The notes under the pieces: generated by a model
Told to the model about the DNA's origin: nothing
The model's input: the letters and a program-made list of their open reading frames with translations, nothing else
Database searches by the model: none
NCBI RefSeq assembly: GCF_001042655.1
Contig: NZ_AP012332.1
Location: 930,001 to 994,000 of the forward strand
Length of the DNA: 64,000 nt
Source: Gardnerella vaginalis ATCC 14018 = JCM 11026
GTDB taxonomy: Bacteria > Actinomycetota > Actinomycetes > Actinomycetales > Bifidobacteriaceae
Direction: 5' to 3'
Shown here: positions 19,491 through 29,501 of the stretch, one piece after another
Numbering within the stretch: position 1 is the first letter of the stretch
Layout of the letters: each line of letters begins with the position of its first letter
Made by a program: the position numbers and the translations under genes

Positions 19491-20810
19491 TTAACGCATA
19501 ACTAAGCCATTTTGGCACGCGTCAACAATTTTTTCGATTAATAAATCGTTTAATAAACGCCCTTTTCGAGTGGCAGCAATACGATTTTTGTTCAACACTG
19601 CCAAATCTTCTTTACACACTTCGATTAGCACTTTTTGCAAATAAGAATCGTCAAATTCGCAATTTGCTTTACGCATCTTTGTACACAATTCATCAATACT
19701 AAGACCTTCCCTAATGCGCAACCCAAGCATTACCTCTTCTATCAACGCATCCTCGCTATTTATACACTCGTAGTTTTGCCAAGGCACGTTTCCTGCATTA
19801 ATCGCATGCGCCCAACGTTTTGGATGCAAAATATCCCAAGATCTAAGATTGTAAAACTTGCTTGAATCCGCCAAAAGAGCACAATCATCCATGCTTTGCT
19901 TGCTAATGCCGCTAACAGAATTGTAGTGAGAATGAGCCCCTGGGCCAATTCCTGCCCAATCAATGTTCTTCCAATATCCAAGATTATGTTGAGACTCAAA
20001 ACCAGTGCGCGCCCAATTAGAAATCTCATACCACTCTAGGCCCGCAGAATTAAAAAGCTCGTCTGCAACTTCGTATTTCGCGGCTTCATCATCGTCATCT
20101 GGCGCGTGAATTGTGCCAGCAGCAATTTGGCGACCCATTTTTGTGCGCGGCTCTACTGTTAGCGCATACGCGGAAACGTGGTTAACGCCCAGGCTCAAAG
20201 CCATTTCTACCGACTTTCGCCAATCGTCTAGACTCTCCCCTGGAGCTCCATAAATCAAATCAACACTCGAACGCAAACCACAAGCATCCGCTGTTTTAAC
20301 TCCGCGCTCTACGTTTTCTGGAGTATGCGTGCGGTCAAGCGTTTTTAACACATGTGGCACAGCCGATTGCATTCCGAAAGATATTCGCGTAAATCCACCT
20401 TCTGCAAGCGTCTCAATATAAGACTCGTCTGCAGTGTCTGGATTTGCTTCCGTAGTTATTTCCGCGCCAGGCATAATGCCCCACAAGTTACGTATTTCTT
20501 GCAAAATTCGCACTAAATCTTGCGCTTTAAGAACGGTCGGAGTGCCGCCGCCAAAGAAAACAGATTGCGCTTTAGGCTCGAAAATCCCGTGAAATTCCTG
20601 CCACTTTTTTACAAGACGCATCTCTAGAATCGCAACATCCGCGTACCCTTCACGACTCGCACCTTCGCCCAAATCACGAGCAGTATACGTATTAAAATCG
20701 CAATAACCGCAGCGACGCAAGCAAAACGGCACGTGCACGTAAACTTCAAAAGGCATGCTTTTAGTTTGCATAGCTGATTTATTTAATTCAGCATCCAACT
20801 CTAAACTCAT
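19491..20810 (-). CDS. hemW: Radical SAM protein HemW (heme chaperone-like)
   Basis: The 439-residue protein carries the radical SAM cluster motif CLRRCGYC (Cys30, Cys34, Cys37), followed by VFFGGGTPT and the HemN/HemW-type C-terminal domain. HemW binds heme and a 4Fe-4S cluster; it was long annotated as oxygen-independent coproporphyrinogen oxidase. The CxxxCxxC spacing without the extra cysteine of true HemN supports HemW. The start overlaps the lepA stop by four bases (ATGA), and the lepA-hemW order is common in Gram-positive bacteria. Confidence 0.92.
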   Translation of the reverse strand: MSLELDAELNKSAMQTKSMPFEVYVHVPFCLRRCGYCDFNTYTARDLGEGASREGYADVAILEMRLVKKWQEFHGIFEPKAQSVFFGGGTPTVLKAQDLVRILQEIRNLWGIMPGAEITTEANPDTADESYIETLAEGGFTRISFGMQSAVPHVLKTLDRTHTPENVERGVKTADACGLRSSVDLIYGAPGESLDDWRKSVEMALSLGVNHVSAYALTVEPRTKMGRQIAAGTIHAPDDDDEAAKYEVADELFNSAGLEWYEISNWARTGFESQHNLGYWKNIDWAGIGPGAHSHYNSVSGISKQSMDDCALLADSSKFYNLRSWDILHPKRWAHAINAGNVPWQNYECINSEDALIEEVMLGLRIREGLSIDELCTKMRKANCEFDDSYLQKVLIEVCKEDLAVLNKNRIAATRKGRLLNDLLIEKIVDACQNGLVMR

Positions 20811-22687
20811 CCTTCAGACTTTTGCGCTGCACGAATCTTATCTTTAGTGTCTCTATCGTTTGCGCCATCATCCGTAGCCAAAGCCGCAACAAACGCTTCT
20901 TGAGGAACTTCAACGTGTCCAAGCATCTTCATGCGCTTCTTACCAGCCTTTTGCTTTTCAAGAAGCTTGCGCTTACGAGTAATATCGCCGCCGTAGCATT
21001 TAGCGAGCACGTCTTTTCTAAGCGCACTAATCGTTTCGCGCGCAATAATACGCGAGCCAATTGCAGCCTGAATTGGAATCTCAAACTGTTGGCGAGGAAT
21101 AAGTCCGCGAAGTTTCTTCGTCATCATAACGCCGTAAGAATAAGCCTTATCGCGATGCACGATGGCGCTAAAAGCGTCAACCTTATCTCCCTGAATAAGA
21201 ATATCTACCTTAACAAGATCTGCAGCTTGCTCGCCATCTTCGTGGTAGTCAAGAGAAGCGTAGCCCTTTGTGCGGCTTTTAAGCTGATCGAAGAAGTCAA
21301 AAACGATTTCTGCAAGAGGAATCCTGTAGTGCATTTCCACGCGATCGGCACTAATGTATTCCATTGTGCCCATTTCCCCACGATGATCTTGGCACAAGTC
21401 CATAATAGCGCCAATAAAATCTTTTGGAGCAATAATGTCGGCAGCAACCATTGGCTCAATAATGCGCTTGATTTTGCCTTCTGGGAACTCGCTAGGATTA
21501 GTCACATGATGCTCGGTACCGTCTTCGCTAGTAACGTCGTAAGTTACGTTTGGAGCAGTTGAAATAAGATCTAATCCAAATTCTCGGCTTAAGCGCTCGG
21601 AAACAATCTCCATGTGCAAAAGACCTAAGAATCCACAACGGAAACCAAATCCCAACGCAACCGACGTTTCTGGCTCGTAAATAAGAGCAGCATCGTTAAG
21701 TTTTAGCTTATCGAGAGCATCTCTTAGCTCTGGGAATTGCGCGTTATCTATTGGGAATAAGCCAGCGTAAACCATAGGCTTAGGGTCTCTGTAGCCTTCC
21801 AAAGGCTCAGATGCGGGATTTACAGCGCTAGTAATAGTGTCGCCAACTTTAGATTGACTCACGTCTTTTGCGCCTGTAATTACGTAGCCGACTTCTCCAG
21901 CTCCAAGCGCCTTGGTTGGAGCCATATCTGGGCTAATAACGCCGATTTCAATAGGATCATGCGTCATGCCAATGCCCATCATATGCAATTTTTCACGCGA
22001 TTTAAGCTCGCCATCAACCATACGAATATATGTGACGATTCCGCGATACGAATCGTAGACTGAGTCAAAAATAAGCGCACGAGCAGCGCCATTAGGATTT
22101 CCACTAGGAGCTGGCACTTCCAGCACGATTTGGTCGAGAAGATCTTTTACACCTTCGCCAGTTTTCCCAGAAACACGCAAAACTTCATTAGGCTTGCAAC
22201 CAATTAATCCAGCTATTTCTTCCGCATGCTTGTCTGGCTCCGCACTAGGCAAATCGATTTTGTTTAATACAGGAATAATCGTTAAATCATGTTCGATTGC
22301 CATATAAAGGTTAGAAAGCGTCTGCGCTTCAATACCTTGAGTGGCATCCACAAGCAAAACCGCACCCTCGCATGCTGCAAGCGCACGCGAAACTTCGTAA
22401 GTAAAATCAACGTGACCAGGAGTATCAATCATGCCAAGCGAGTACTCTTTACCGTCAAAAGTCCACGGCACGCGAACAGCCTGCGATTTAATAGTTATTC
22501 CGCGCTCTTGCTCAATATCCATGCGATCCAAGAAACGGTCTCGCATCTCACGTTCTGGCACAATTCCAGAAAGCTGCAAAATGCGATCCGCTACAGTAGA
22601 CTTGCCGTGATCTATATGCGCAATAATGCAGAAGTTGCGTATCAACGATTGATCCGTAAATCCTGGCTGGTTATGCGGTGTAATCAA
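20807..22687 (-). CDS. lepA: Elongation factor 4 (back-translocating GTPase LepA)
   Basis: The 626-residue translational GTPase starts with the G1 motif AHIDHGKST (about residues 23-31). It continues with the switch [16 protein letters not shown] (G4), the EF-G-like domains and the LepA-specific C-terminal domain with basic [13 protein letters not shown]. It acts on stalled or mistranslocated ribosomes. Length is normal. It heads the lepA-hemW unit and is divergent from rpsT. Confidence 0.97.
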   Translation of the reverse strand: MITPHNQPGFTDQSLIRNFCIIAHIDHGKSTVADRILQLSGIVPEREMRDRFLDRMDIEQERGITIKSQAVRVPWTFDGKEYSLGMIDTPGHVDFTYEVSRALAACEGAVLLVDATQGIEAQTLSNLYMAIEHDLTIIPVLNKIDLPSAEPDKHAEEIAGLIGCKPNEVLRVSGKTGEGVKDLLDQIVLEVPAPSGNPNGAARALIFDSVYDSYRGIVTYIRMVDGELKSREKLHMMGIGMTHDPIEIGVISPDMAPTKALGAGEVGYVITGAKDVSQSKVGDTITSAVNPASEPLEGYRDPKPMVYAGLFPIDNAQFPELRDALDKLKLNDAALIYEPETSVALGFGFRCGFLGLLHMEIVSERLSREFGLDLISTAPNVTYDVTSEDGTEHHVTNPSEFPEGKIKRIIEPMVAADIIAPKDFIGAIMDLCQDHRGEMGTMEYISADRVEMHYRIPLAEIVFDFFDQLKSRTKGYASLDYHEDGEQAADLVKVDILIQGDKVDAFSAIVHRDKAYSYGVMMTKKLRGLIPRQQFEIPIQAAIGSRIIARETISALRKDVLAKCYGGDITRKRKLLEKQKAGKKRMKMLGHVEVPQEAFVAALATDDGANDRDTKDKIRAAQKSEG

Positions 22688-22942
22688 AGCAAATATCTCC
22701 TTTTAAGACACAATGAATATATAGTATAATGTGCATCAAGCACTGTAACTCATTAATGGTAGCAACTTGACTACCCTAGTCCAAGAAGATAAGAACAGCA
22801 AGTTATGCACTTAATTACATTTAATTCATGCAGTAAGCATTATGGTGATTAATATTCGTGAAAATTAGTGGTTTTATCCAAGAATCATGCTATGCTTACC
22901 CTTTGTATGTCCTTGATATAGCAAACGTCGTTTGGAGTAATA

Positions 22943-23203
22943 GTGGCAAACATTAAGTCGCAGAAAAAGCGCGTGCTCACCAATGAGAAGGCACACAAGC
23001 GTAACGTGGCAGTGAAGTCTGCTTTGAAGACTGCTATCCGCGCTACTCGTGAAGCCATCGCTGCTGGTGACAAGGCTGCAGCTGAAGCTGCATTCGCAGT
23101 GGCTGCTAAGAAGCTTGACAAGGCTGCAGGTCGTGGTGTGATTCATAAGAATCAGGCTGCAAACCGTAAGTCTGGTCTTGCTTTGGCAATCAACGCTCTT
23201 TAA
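22943..23203 (+). CDS. rpsT: Ribosomal protein S20
   Basis: Primary 16S rRNA-binding protein of the small subunit. The 86-residue, Lys/Ala-rich protein starts at GTG 22943 ([21 protein letters not shown]), with TTGGAG about six bases ahead. The sequence is typical S20 throughout. Codon use is more biased toward frequent codons (AAG, GCT, CGT) than neighbours, as expected for a highly expressed gene. The lepA-rpsT divergent arrangement is conserved in actinobacteria. Confidence 0.97.
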   Translation: MANIKSQKKRVLTNEKAHKRNVAVKSALKTAIRATREAIAAGDKAAAEAAFAVAAKKLDKAAGRGVIHKNQAANRKSGLALAINAL

Positions 23204-23241
23204 AATAGTCGCATTAGATTGCGATCTTAATTAGAGTTTGA

Positions 23242-23285
23242 AAAATCTCCGTTATCATTTGTTTACATTTGGTAACGGAGATTTT
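23242..23285 (+). terminator. rpsT terminator
   Basis: Perfect 13-bp inverted repeat, AAAATCTCCGTTA at 23242-23254 and its complement at 23273-23285, 38 bp after the rpsT stop, ending in TTTT. Confidence 0.88.
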
Positions 23286-23347
23286 CTGTATACTAGAACA
23301 TTTTTATATAGTAAAACAAGAATCGTTCAAGAATAAATAAAGTAATA

Positions 23348-24076
23348 TCAAACACTAATATGCATTTTGAATTGAATATCACAATACTTTGGTGTATAAA
23401 CAGCAGCACCAAAGGCTATTATTGAACCAAAAGAGTCCTTAACAATGGATTCAACTGCAAGAGATGGAGTTTTATCTTCAACCTGTAAAACTTTTGCCAT
23501 GGTTCCACATAGTTGCTCAACATGAACAGACAAATCATTTTCACAAAGCTTTACAGCGTAATCGCTTTCTAGAAACTCTGCTAAAGATTTTTTCGTAAAA
23601 TCATGAGTCAAAACTTTTGGAAATCTTGAAGCTTCAAGATAAACTACACTGTAATTAGACAAAACGTCATCAACGTACTTTAATCGTTTAACACAAATCA
23701 GATCAATTGACTCATCTAAACCAAGCTTATAAGCAGCAGATTCATCTTTAACTACATCATTTTGAATAACTTTGATTCGTATATGTTCTTTGCTTTCAGA
23801 ATAATTCTGGTAAAAGCCTTGAACCTGGTCTGATATAACTTCACGGTTAACACTGTGAATAACATCTCTTGCTCTAAAAGTTCCTTTGCCTTGTATTCTT
23901 ACAAGCAGACCTTCCAATATCAGATTATCAACTGCATGTCTAAGAGTAATTCGGCTAACGTTGTATTGCTTACACAATTCTACTTATGGAGGAAGCTGTT
24001 CGTCTGGCTCCATTAAGTCAATGCGTTTCCTAAGATTGTCTCGCACGGCAATATATTTAGGTACACCTTCGGTCAC
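23348..24076 (-). pseudogene. GntR/HutC-type regulator interrupted by an in-frame stop
   Basis: The frame runs without shift from GTG 24076 (preceded by GGAGAG) to the stop at 23348, except for one TAA at 23984-23986 inside the helix-turn-helix domain. Before the stop the peptide reads VPKYIAVRDNLRKRID...DEQLPP; after it comes VELCKQYNVSRITLRHAVDNL and a full UTRA ligand-binding domain. The stop sits where the family normally has Glu in LPSERELC, so GAA to TAA is the simplest origin. Translation would give a peptide of about 31 residues, or a restart would give a protein lacking the first helices. HutC-type regulators respond to sugar phosphates or similar effectors, and the adjacent PTS gene is the likely former target. 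Sequencing error cannot be excluded. Confidence 0.85.
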
Positions 24077-24376
24077 AATCCACTCTCCAAATAGTAATTT
24101 TCTTTTAAAAGCTATTAAAAAAAAAATCTTAAAAAATGAAGCTTTTAAGAAAATTTTTACAAATTTGCTTTCAAAACACACAACAGTTACATAGTATCAG
24201 TATATTATGCCAATATACGATTAAGGCGTGCCTATACTACAAAAGGCTACAATCTTAAATTATTGATTAAAGTTGCTATTTAATCGCAAATTCAAGATTA
24301 TAACCTTTTAGACTTATCGTTTCTATTTTTAATTGTGATTTAGGTTTAATTTCTACAATAACTCTTCACAATTGTA

Positions 24377-25762
24377 TTAGTTTTCAATTGCATATTTGAC
24401 TTTACTATTTTCTCTGCGAGTCAACAATATTGAAGACGCATAGAAAAGAATATAAGATATTACAACTGCAATAATACTTACGATTTTGCCTCCTGCAACA
24501 TTCGTGTAACCAAGAAAAACTCCAGTTACACCAAAATCAGCGTCTGAATAAGTGGAGTTTGCAGAACCAAGATTACCCAAAACAGGCAAAAGAAGTAACG
24601 GCAAGAATGTAATAACAATACCATTAACAAAACCGCCTACAACGCAGCCTCTTCTACCAGCTTGGCCGTTGCTAAATACGCCAGTAACACCACCAGCCAT
24701 AAAGTGCGCAACAATTCCTGGAATAACAACTGTTGTGCCAGCCAAAGCCATAATAACCATTCCAACAATTCCGCCAGCAAAGCTTGCCAAGAATCCAATA
24801 AGAACAGCGTTTGGAGCAAAACCAAAAGTCATAGGAGCATCCAATGCTGGTTTAGCGTTTTTAACGAGTTTTTCGGATATTCCCTTAAATGCTGGAACAA
24901 TCTCATCTAAAACAACCTGTACGCCTGCAAGAATAATGAAAACGCCTGCAGAGAACATTGCAGCCTTAAGAATAACAAACACAATAAAGTTTTGCCCATT
25001 AGATAAATGCGATTCAATATATTGCGGCCCCGCAAAAAGTGCTACAACAGCGTAGATAATTGCCATTGAAAGTGCAATGAGAACAGTTGTATCTTTTAAG
25101 AATCCAAGAGCAGCTGGGAACTTAATATCTTCAGTAGACTTAGACGGATGCTTTTTAGAAGCTGTAAGTTTTGCAATCAAAGTTCCAATAAGAACTCCAC
25201 TACTCGTAGGATGTCCAAGTGCAACATCATCTTTGCCGGAAGCAGTGCGCATAAATGACTGAACCAATGCTGGAGAAATCGTAATAAGTAAACCTTGAGC
25301 GAATGATCCGAGAATAATAACGGTTAGAGTATCAAAACCTGCGACATTGAAGATTACTGCGAGCATACTTGCCATATAGAATGCAACGTGACCAGTTAAG
25401 TAAATGAACTTAAATCTAGATGTTATTGATAAAACAATGTTAACAATCATTCCAAAGAAGAAGATTAATGCTGCTTCTGATCCATACTTCATAAGAACTG
25501 TACCGATTATAGCTTCATTATTTGGTACTACGCCTTGAACATGGAACGCATATTGGAACATGCTCCCAAAAGGATTTAGTGCTTCAGTGACTACTCCAGA
25601 TCCGGCTGCCAATACTAAGAAACCAATCATTGTACGAATAGAGCCTTGTACTATGTCGGAAATCTTTTTGCCTTGTACTGCAAGACCAATTAGAGAAATC
25701 ATTGCAACTATTACAGATGGTTGTCTAAAAACATCTAGCAGTATAGACAGAACACCGTTCAT
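24377..25762 (-). CDS. PTS IIC component, ascorbate (UlaA/SgaT) type
   Basis: About 461 residues from the ATG at 25762 (MNGVLSILLDVFRQPSVIVAMIS), chosen for AAGGAGAG just ahead. It is a polytopic membrane protein of the UlaA/SgaT family, the membrane channel of a sugar or ascorbate phosphotransferase. Typical regions include GHPTSSGVLIGTLIAK and GGVTGVFSNGQAGRRGCVVGGFVNG. No IIA or IIB gene is visible nearby, and the neighbouring GntR-type regulator is broken, so either partners are encoded elsewhere or the locus is decaying. Substrate ascorbate is a family default, not proven. Confidence 0.88.
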   Translation of the reverse strand: MNGVLSILLDVFRQPSVIVAMISLIGLAVQGKKISDIVQGSIRTMIGFLVLAAGSGVVTEALNPFGSMFQYAFHVQGVVPNNEAIIGTVLMKYGSEAALIFFFGMIVNIVLSITSRFKFIYLTGHVAFYMASMLAVIFNVAGFDTLTVIILGSFAQGLLITISPALVQSFMRTASGKDDVALGHPTSSGVLIGTLIAKLTASKKHPSKSTEDIKFPAALGFLKDTTVLIALSMAIIYAVVALFAGPQYIESHLSNGQNFIVFVILKAAMFSAGVFIILAGVQVVLDEIVPAFKGISEKLVKNAKPALDAPMTFGFAPNAVLIGFLASFAGGIVGMVIMALAGTTVVIPGIVAHFMAGGVTGVFSNGQAGRRGCVVGGFVNGIVITFLPLLLLPVLGNLGSANSTYSDADFGVTGVFLGYTNVAGGKIVSIIAVVISYILFYASSILLTRRENSKVKYAIEN

Positions 25763-26153
25763 AGTTCTCTCCTTATATATTTTTATTAATATGTGAGCTG
25801 ATTTTGGCATGCATAATTTACAAAATTACAAGAGAGAAAATGTAATTAATGCCAAAAGTCTTTTGCCCAAACTTAACTTAGTGCAAGAAGCCATAATAAT
25901 GGATAAGCCAAGACATAAATTTGTTATAATGTTATATTCAATTTTTGATGATTTTCGTATATATTTTAAATAAAATGAAAATTATTAAGCATAATTGCGA
26001 TTTAATAGAAAATAATACAACAAAATCGCAAATAATCTGAAATTTACTAGCATTTCATTGCAGAATAACGTAAAAATATGTGAAAATAATCACAATAATT
26101 GCAATAAAAGACACACCCACAATGCAAAAATCACGCAAAAAGCCAGAAAAACA
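25763..26153. other. Intergenic region upstream of the PTS gene
   Basis: About 390 very AT-rich bases with no evident gene. The palindrome CAAAAG-T-CTTTTG at 25853-25865 lies about 90 bp upstream of the ulaA-type start and could be an operator. Nothing else stands out. Confidence 0.6.
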
Positions 26154-27347
26154 CTACTCAATAATCCAAGCTAAACCAATCAAAACAGCCAAGAAAAGAA
26201 GATTCACAATTGTGTACATAAGCAAATAGCGACCCTTATTATGAGGATACTTATGCGTAATACTCTTGTATGAAATCAAAGATGCCATAGACGCAATAAG
26301 CGTTCCCATACCGCCAAGATTAGTACCAATAATAAGCATCTTCCACTGGTCGCAGAAGCCTGAAAGTAAGATAGTAGTTGGAACATTACTAATCATTTGA
26401 CTAGAAACAACCGAAACTTCCATAGGATGAGAGCCAACCCACATTTGTGCAATCTCGGTAAATCCTGGGACCCTACGCATGTTTCCAATAAAAATAAAGA
26501 ACATTATAAATGTAAGAGGCAAAGCCCAGTCTAGAGCGCGGAACACATGCGAATCGCAAATAATAAAGGCAATAACAACTGCCAAAACCATAATCCAGTC
26601 TGGAATCCAGCCAGCTACTCCACACAAGCACAAAACAAATAAAAGACTATAAACAATAACTCGCCATTGAGTAAAACCAACACCGTAACCCATAACGCGA
26701 ATCTCATCTGGCTTAGGTGATTTAGAGTGCGGAGCCAAGACACTTTGTTCAATGTCATCTCCATGCAAGCCCTCAAATTGATCGACTTTTCTAGAGCTAA
26801 AGAACACAAACGCAAACGCAATCATAAGAATCGCAGCAGTAAGCGTGTACGGAGCCATAATGGAAAGAAATCCACCAGTAGACATTCTAGTAAGCGCTTT
26901 AAGATACAAATTGTGTGCATTGCCAATAGGAGTTAGCATACTTCCAACGTTTGCACCAATCGTCATTAAAGTCACAACAAGAATTGCGTGCTTTTCTGCA
27001 TTCGCCATCATCAAAACAGAAATCGCAAAAGGAACAAAAGTTACAAGTGCAACATCATTAGTTATAAGCATCGCTGAGAAAAACGTTAGAGACATAAGAA
27101 CCAGAACTAATCCGCGCTCAGTCCTAACTCTTCTAAGAAGATTCGCGCCAATGCTTCTAAAAACGCCTATTCGTTGGAATCCGCAAACAACCATCATTAA
27201 GCAAACAAGTTGAGAAATAGTGTTTACGTGAATGTAGCTAAAATATTGCGCATCTGGTGGAACGAAAAAGCAAGAAATAACAGCTAAAACGGCGGCCACA
27301 ATAAGGATGGTTTCACACTTGACCAAATTCAGAAGCCAGCGCCTCAT
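26154..27347 (-). CDS. SLC13/CitM-type anion permease
   Basis: About 397 residues from ATG 27347 (MRRWLLNLVKCETILIV); CGGAGGAAC directly upstream decides this start over the longer frame. It has ten to twelve hydrophobic segments and the family features LITNDVALVTFVPFA and GANVGSMLTPIGNAHNLYL, the ion-transporter superfamily pattern of ArsB/CitM/SLC13 carriers. The substrate may be a di- or tricarboxylate or another anion; the sequence does not decide. It is divergent from the acetolactate synthase gene, which hints at organic-acid metabolism but no more. Confidence 0.82.
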   Translation of the reverse strand: MRRWLLNLVKCETILIVAAVLAVISCFFVPPDAQYFSYIHVNTISQLVCLMMVVCGFQRIGVFRSIGANLLRRVRTERGLVLVLMSLTFFSAMLITNDVALVTFVPFAISVLMMANAEKHAILVVTLMTIGANVGSMLTPIGNAHNLYLKALTRMSTGGFLSIMAPYTLTAAILMIAFAFVFFSSRKVDQFEGLHGDDIEQSVLAPHSKSPKPDEIRVMGYGVGFTQWRVIVYSLLFVLCLCGVAGWIPDWIMVLAVVIAFIICDSHVFRALDWALPLTFIMFFIFIGNMRRVPGFTEIAQMWVGSHPMEVSVVSSQMISNVPTTILLSGFCDQWKMLIIGTNLGGMGTLIASMASLISYKSITHKYPHNKGRYLLMYTIVNLLFLAVLIGLAWIIE

Positions 27348-27497
27348 CGTTCCTCCGTGACAAAAATACACAACTCGTTCAATTGTATAAGAAACCCAAT
27401 CCAAAGGGGCAAAAATTCCCGACAAAATCGTTGAAATAACAAGGCATATTGTCTTAAAAGAGCTTTAGTTTTGCCACAAAGCGAATAGGCAAAAATC

Positions 27498-27529
27498 CGC
27501 CCATTTTTATGACACGCGCAAAATGGGCG
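27498..27529. promoter_or_regulatory. Overlapping inverted repeats upstream of the acetolactate synthase gene
   Basis: CGCCCATTTT at 27498-27507 is fully complementary to AAAATGGGCG at 27520-27529. A second, alternative pairing (GACACGCGC at 27511-27519 with GCGCATGTC just after) shares bases with it. Located about 95 bp upstream of the start codon in a divergent gap; operator or attenuator role is inferred. Confidence 0.4.
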
Positions 27530-27624
27530 CATGTCGTAGAAGACTATATTATAAATGGAAAAGAAGTCTTGAAGTTTAAGCTTAAAGGCTGAAACAACTT
27601 AAAGCAAAAGCGAGAAGCGCAATT

Positions 27625-29340
27625 ATGGCAAACGAAGAATTGCAGAAAACAAAACAAAACAATCATAAAAGAAACACAGCAGATTTGGTTGTAGAATGCC
27701 TTGTAAATGAAGGCGTTGAAGTTGTTTTTGGAATCCCAGGCGAAGAAAATATTCCGCTTTTAGAAGCAATTGAACGAAATGGAAACATACGCTTTGTGCT
27801 TACTCGCCACGAGCAAGGCGCAGGTTTTATGGCCGCAACTTATGCTCATATTACTGGAAAGCCAGGCGTGTGCTTAGCAACGCTTGGACCTGGAGCATTA
27901 AATCTTACTCTTCCAGTGGCTCAGGCAAACGCAAGCACGACCCCGCTTGTTGCAATATGCGCTCAAGGAAACGTATCTCGTCTTTATAAAGAATCTCACC
28001 AAATCATTGATTTGGTGTCATTGTTCCAACCGATCACTCAGTGGTCTTCGATGATGTTAGCTCCAAGCACTGCTCCAGAAATGGTTCGTAAAGCTTTCTC
28101 AATCGCTCAAAGAAAGCGTCCAGGAGCAACCTGCCTTGTAATCCCAGAAGACATTAGCGAAATGAGCGTTCCAGAAAACGCAAAGCCACTTCCACTTCCA
28201 AGACCTCTGCACATCCTTCCCGCTCCAGATACTATTGACGAAGCTGCTAAAATCATTAGCCAAGCAAAAACGCCGATTATTCTTGCAGGAAACGGAGTTG
28301 CACGAAGCCACGCTCAAGAACAGCTACGCGCTTTTGCAGAACAGCTTAATGTTCCAGTTGCAACAACATTTGAAGGCAAAGGCGTGTTCCCAGATAATCA
28401 CCCTAATGCTCTTGGCGTAGTCGGATTCATGCATAGGGATTATGAGAATTTTGCTTTCGATACAGCAGATTTGATTATTGCTGTTGGATTCTCTATACAA
28501 CAGTTTGACCCTAAGAAGATTAATCCAAATATTGACAAGACTATTATTCACATAAACACATTTGTTGAAGACACAGACGCACACTACCCTACTGCCCTAA
28601 ACATTATGGCAGATATTGGTCAGACTCTTAAAACTCTTACAAATGTTCTTAAGGATAGAAACATTACTTTTGATGTAACTCACCCAAAGATTCGTCAAAT
28701 GATTACAGACGAGCTACGTTCGTTTGAAAACGATAACAGTATTCCTATGAAGCCACAGCGTGTTGTATATGACACTAGGCGCGCTGTTCCAGAAGGCACC
28801 AAGGTTCTTGTAGACACAGGCGCTTTAAAAATGTGGATGGCAAGGCTTTACCCAACAATGCACCCAAATACTTGCATTATAGACAACAGCCTTTCTACAA
28901 TGGCTTGGACTTTGCCTGGAGCTGTTGGAGCATCGTTTATTAAAGATAATAGTGGAAAAATCAACACAAAGCCTGTTCTTGCTGTTATGGGCGACGGCAG
29001 CTTTATGATGAATGTTCAAGAGATTGAAACCGCTGTTCGCGTGGGTTCTAGAATGGTTGTTCTAGTTTGGGAAGACAACGCTTACGGATTGATTAAGTGG
29101 AAGATGGACTTACACGCTGGAGAACACGAATACGTTGATTTTACTAATCCAAATGTTCCAAAATTGGCAGAAAGCTTTGGAGCTAGAGGCCATGTTGTAC
29201 AAAAGCCAGAAGACTTATACAACATGCTTAAAGAAGCTTTGGAACAAGAAAGCGGCGTTGACGTTATAGCTTGCCCAGTGGATTATAGCGAAAACATGAA
29301 GCTTATTGAAAAGCTTGGAGACATTGATTTTGGCAACTAG
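27625..29340 (+). CDS. alsS: Acetolactate synthase, catabolic AlsS type
   Basis: Thiamine-diphosphate enzyme joining two pyruvates to acetolactate. The 571-residue protein has the ThDP-activating Glu63 in RHEQGAGFMA, the central domain (about 200-340), and the ThDP/Mg motif GDGSFMMN near residue 456 followed by WEDNAYGLIKWK. No small regulatory subunit follows, and the sequence resembles the FAD-independent AlsS/BudB group used for pyruvate overflow and acid control. No acetolactate decarboxylase gene is adjacent. Related pyruvate oxidases are the main alternative. It ends at a strong terminator. Confidence 0.87.
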   Translation: MANEELQKTKQNNHKRNTADLVVECLVNEGVEVVFGIPGEENIPLLEAIERNGNIRFVLTRHEQGAGFMAATYAHITGKPGVCLATLGPGALNLTLPVAQANASTTPLVAICAQGNVSRLYKESHQIIDLVSLFQPITQWSSMMLAPSTAPEMVRKAFSIAQRKRPGATCLVIPEDISEMSVPENAKPLPLPRPLHILPAPDTIDEAAKIISQAKTPIILAGNGVARSHAQEQLRAFAEQLNVPVATTFEGKGVFPDNHPNALGVVGFMHRDYENFAFDTADLIIAVGFSIQQFDPKKINPNIDKTIIHINTFVEDTDAHYPTALNIMADIGQTLKTLTNVLKDRNITFDVTHPKIRQMITDELRSFENDNSIPMKPQRVVYDTRRAVPEGTKVLVDTGALKMWMARLYPTMHPNTCIIDNSLSTMAWTLPGAVGASFIKDNSGKINTKPVLAVMGDGSFMMNVQEIETAVRVGSRMVVLVWEDNAYGLIKWKMDLHAGEHEYVDFTNPNVPKLAESFGARGHVVQKPEDLYNMLKEALEQESGVDVIACPVDYSENMKLIEKLGDIDFGN

Positions 29341-29378
29341 GTTGATTGTGACAACTAGAGTGCTAATTGCATAAGAAG

Positions 29379-29474
29379 AATCTCCGCACTTGCATTAATT
29401 CAGTTATCATCTGCCAATTTAAAGATAGTTAAAGGTAGTTTTCTGAAGAATAAATGCAATGCGGAGATTTTTAT
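29379..29474 (+). terminator. Terminator after the acetolactate synthase gene
   Basis: AATCTCCGCA-C-TTGCATT at 29379-29396 pairs with AATGCAATGCGGAGATT at 29453-29469 with one bulged base, then TTTTTATAAT. The long loop is unusual; the gene on the other side is convergent. Confidence 0.7.
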
Positions 29475-29501
29475 AATACTTTTACAACACGGTTTAAATA
29501 T

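Noticed and set aside
19491..20810. Oxygen-independent coproporphyrinogen oxidase (HemN)
   Set aside because: Lacks the extra cysteine pattern of HemN and sits after lepA as HemW genes do.
20822..21562. 246-residue open frame on the plus strand
   Set aside because: Lies wholly inside lepA on the opposite strand and shows no recognisable protein features; a shadow frame.
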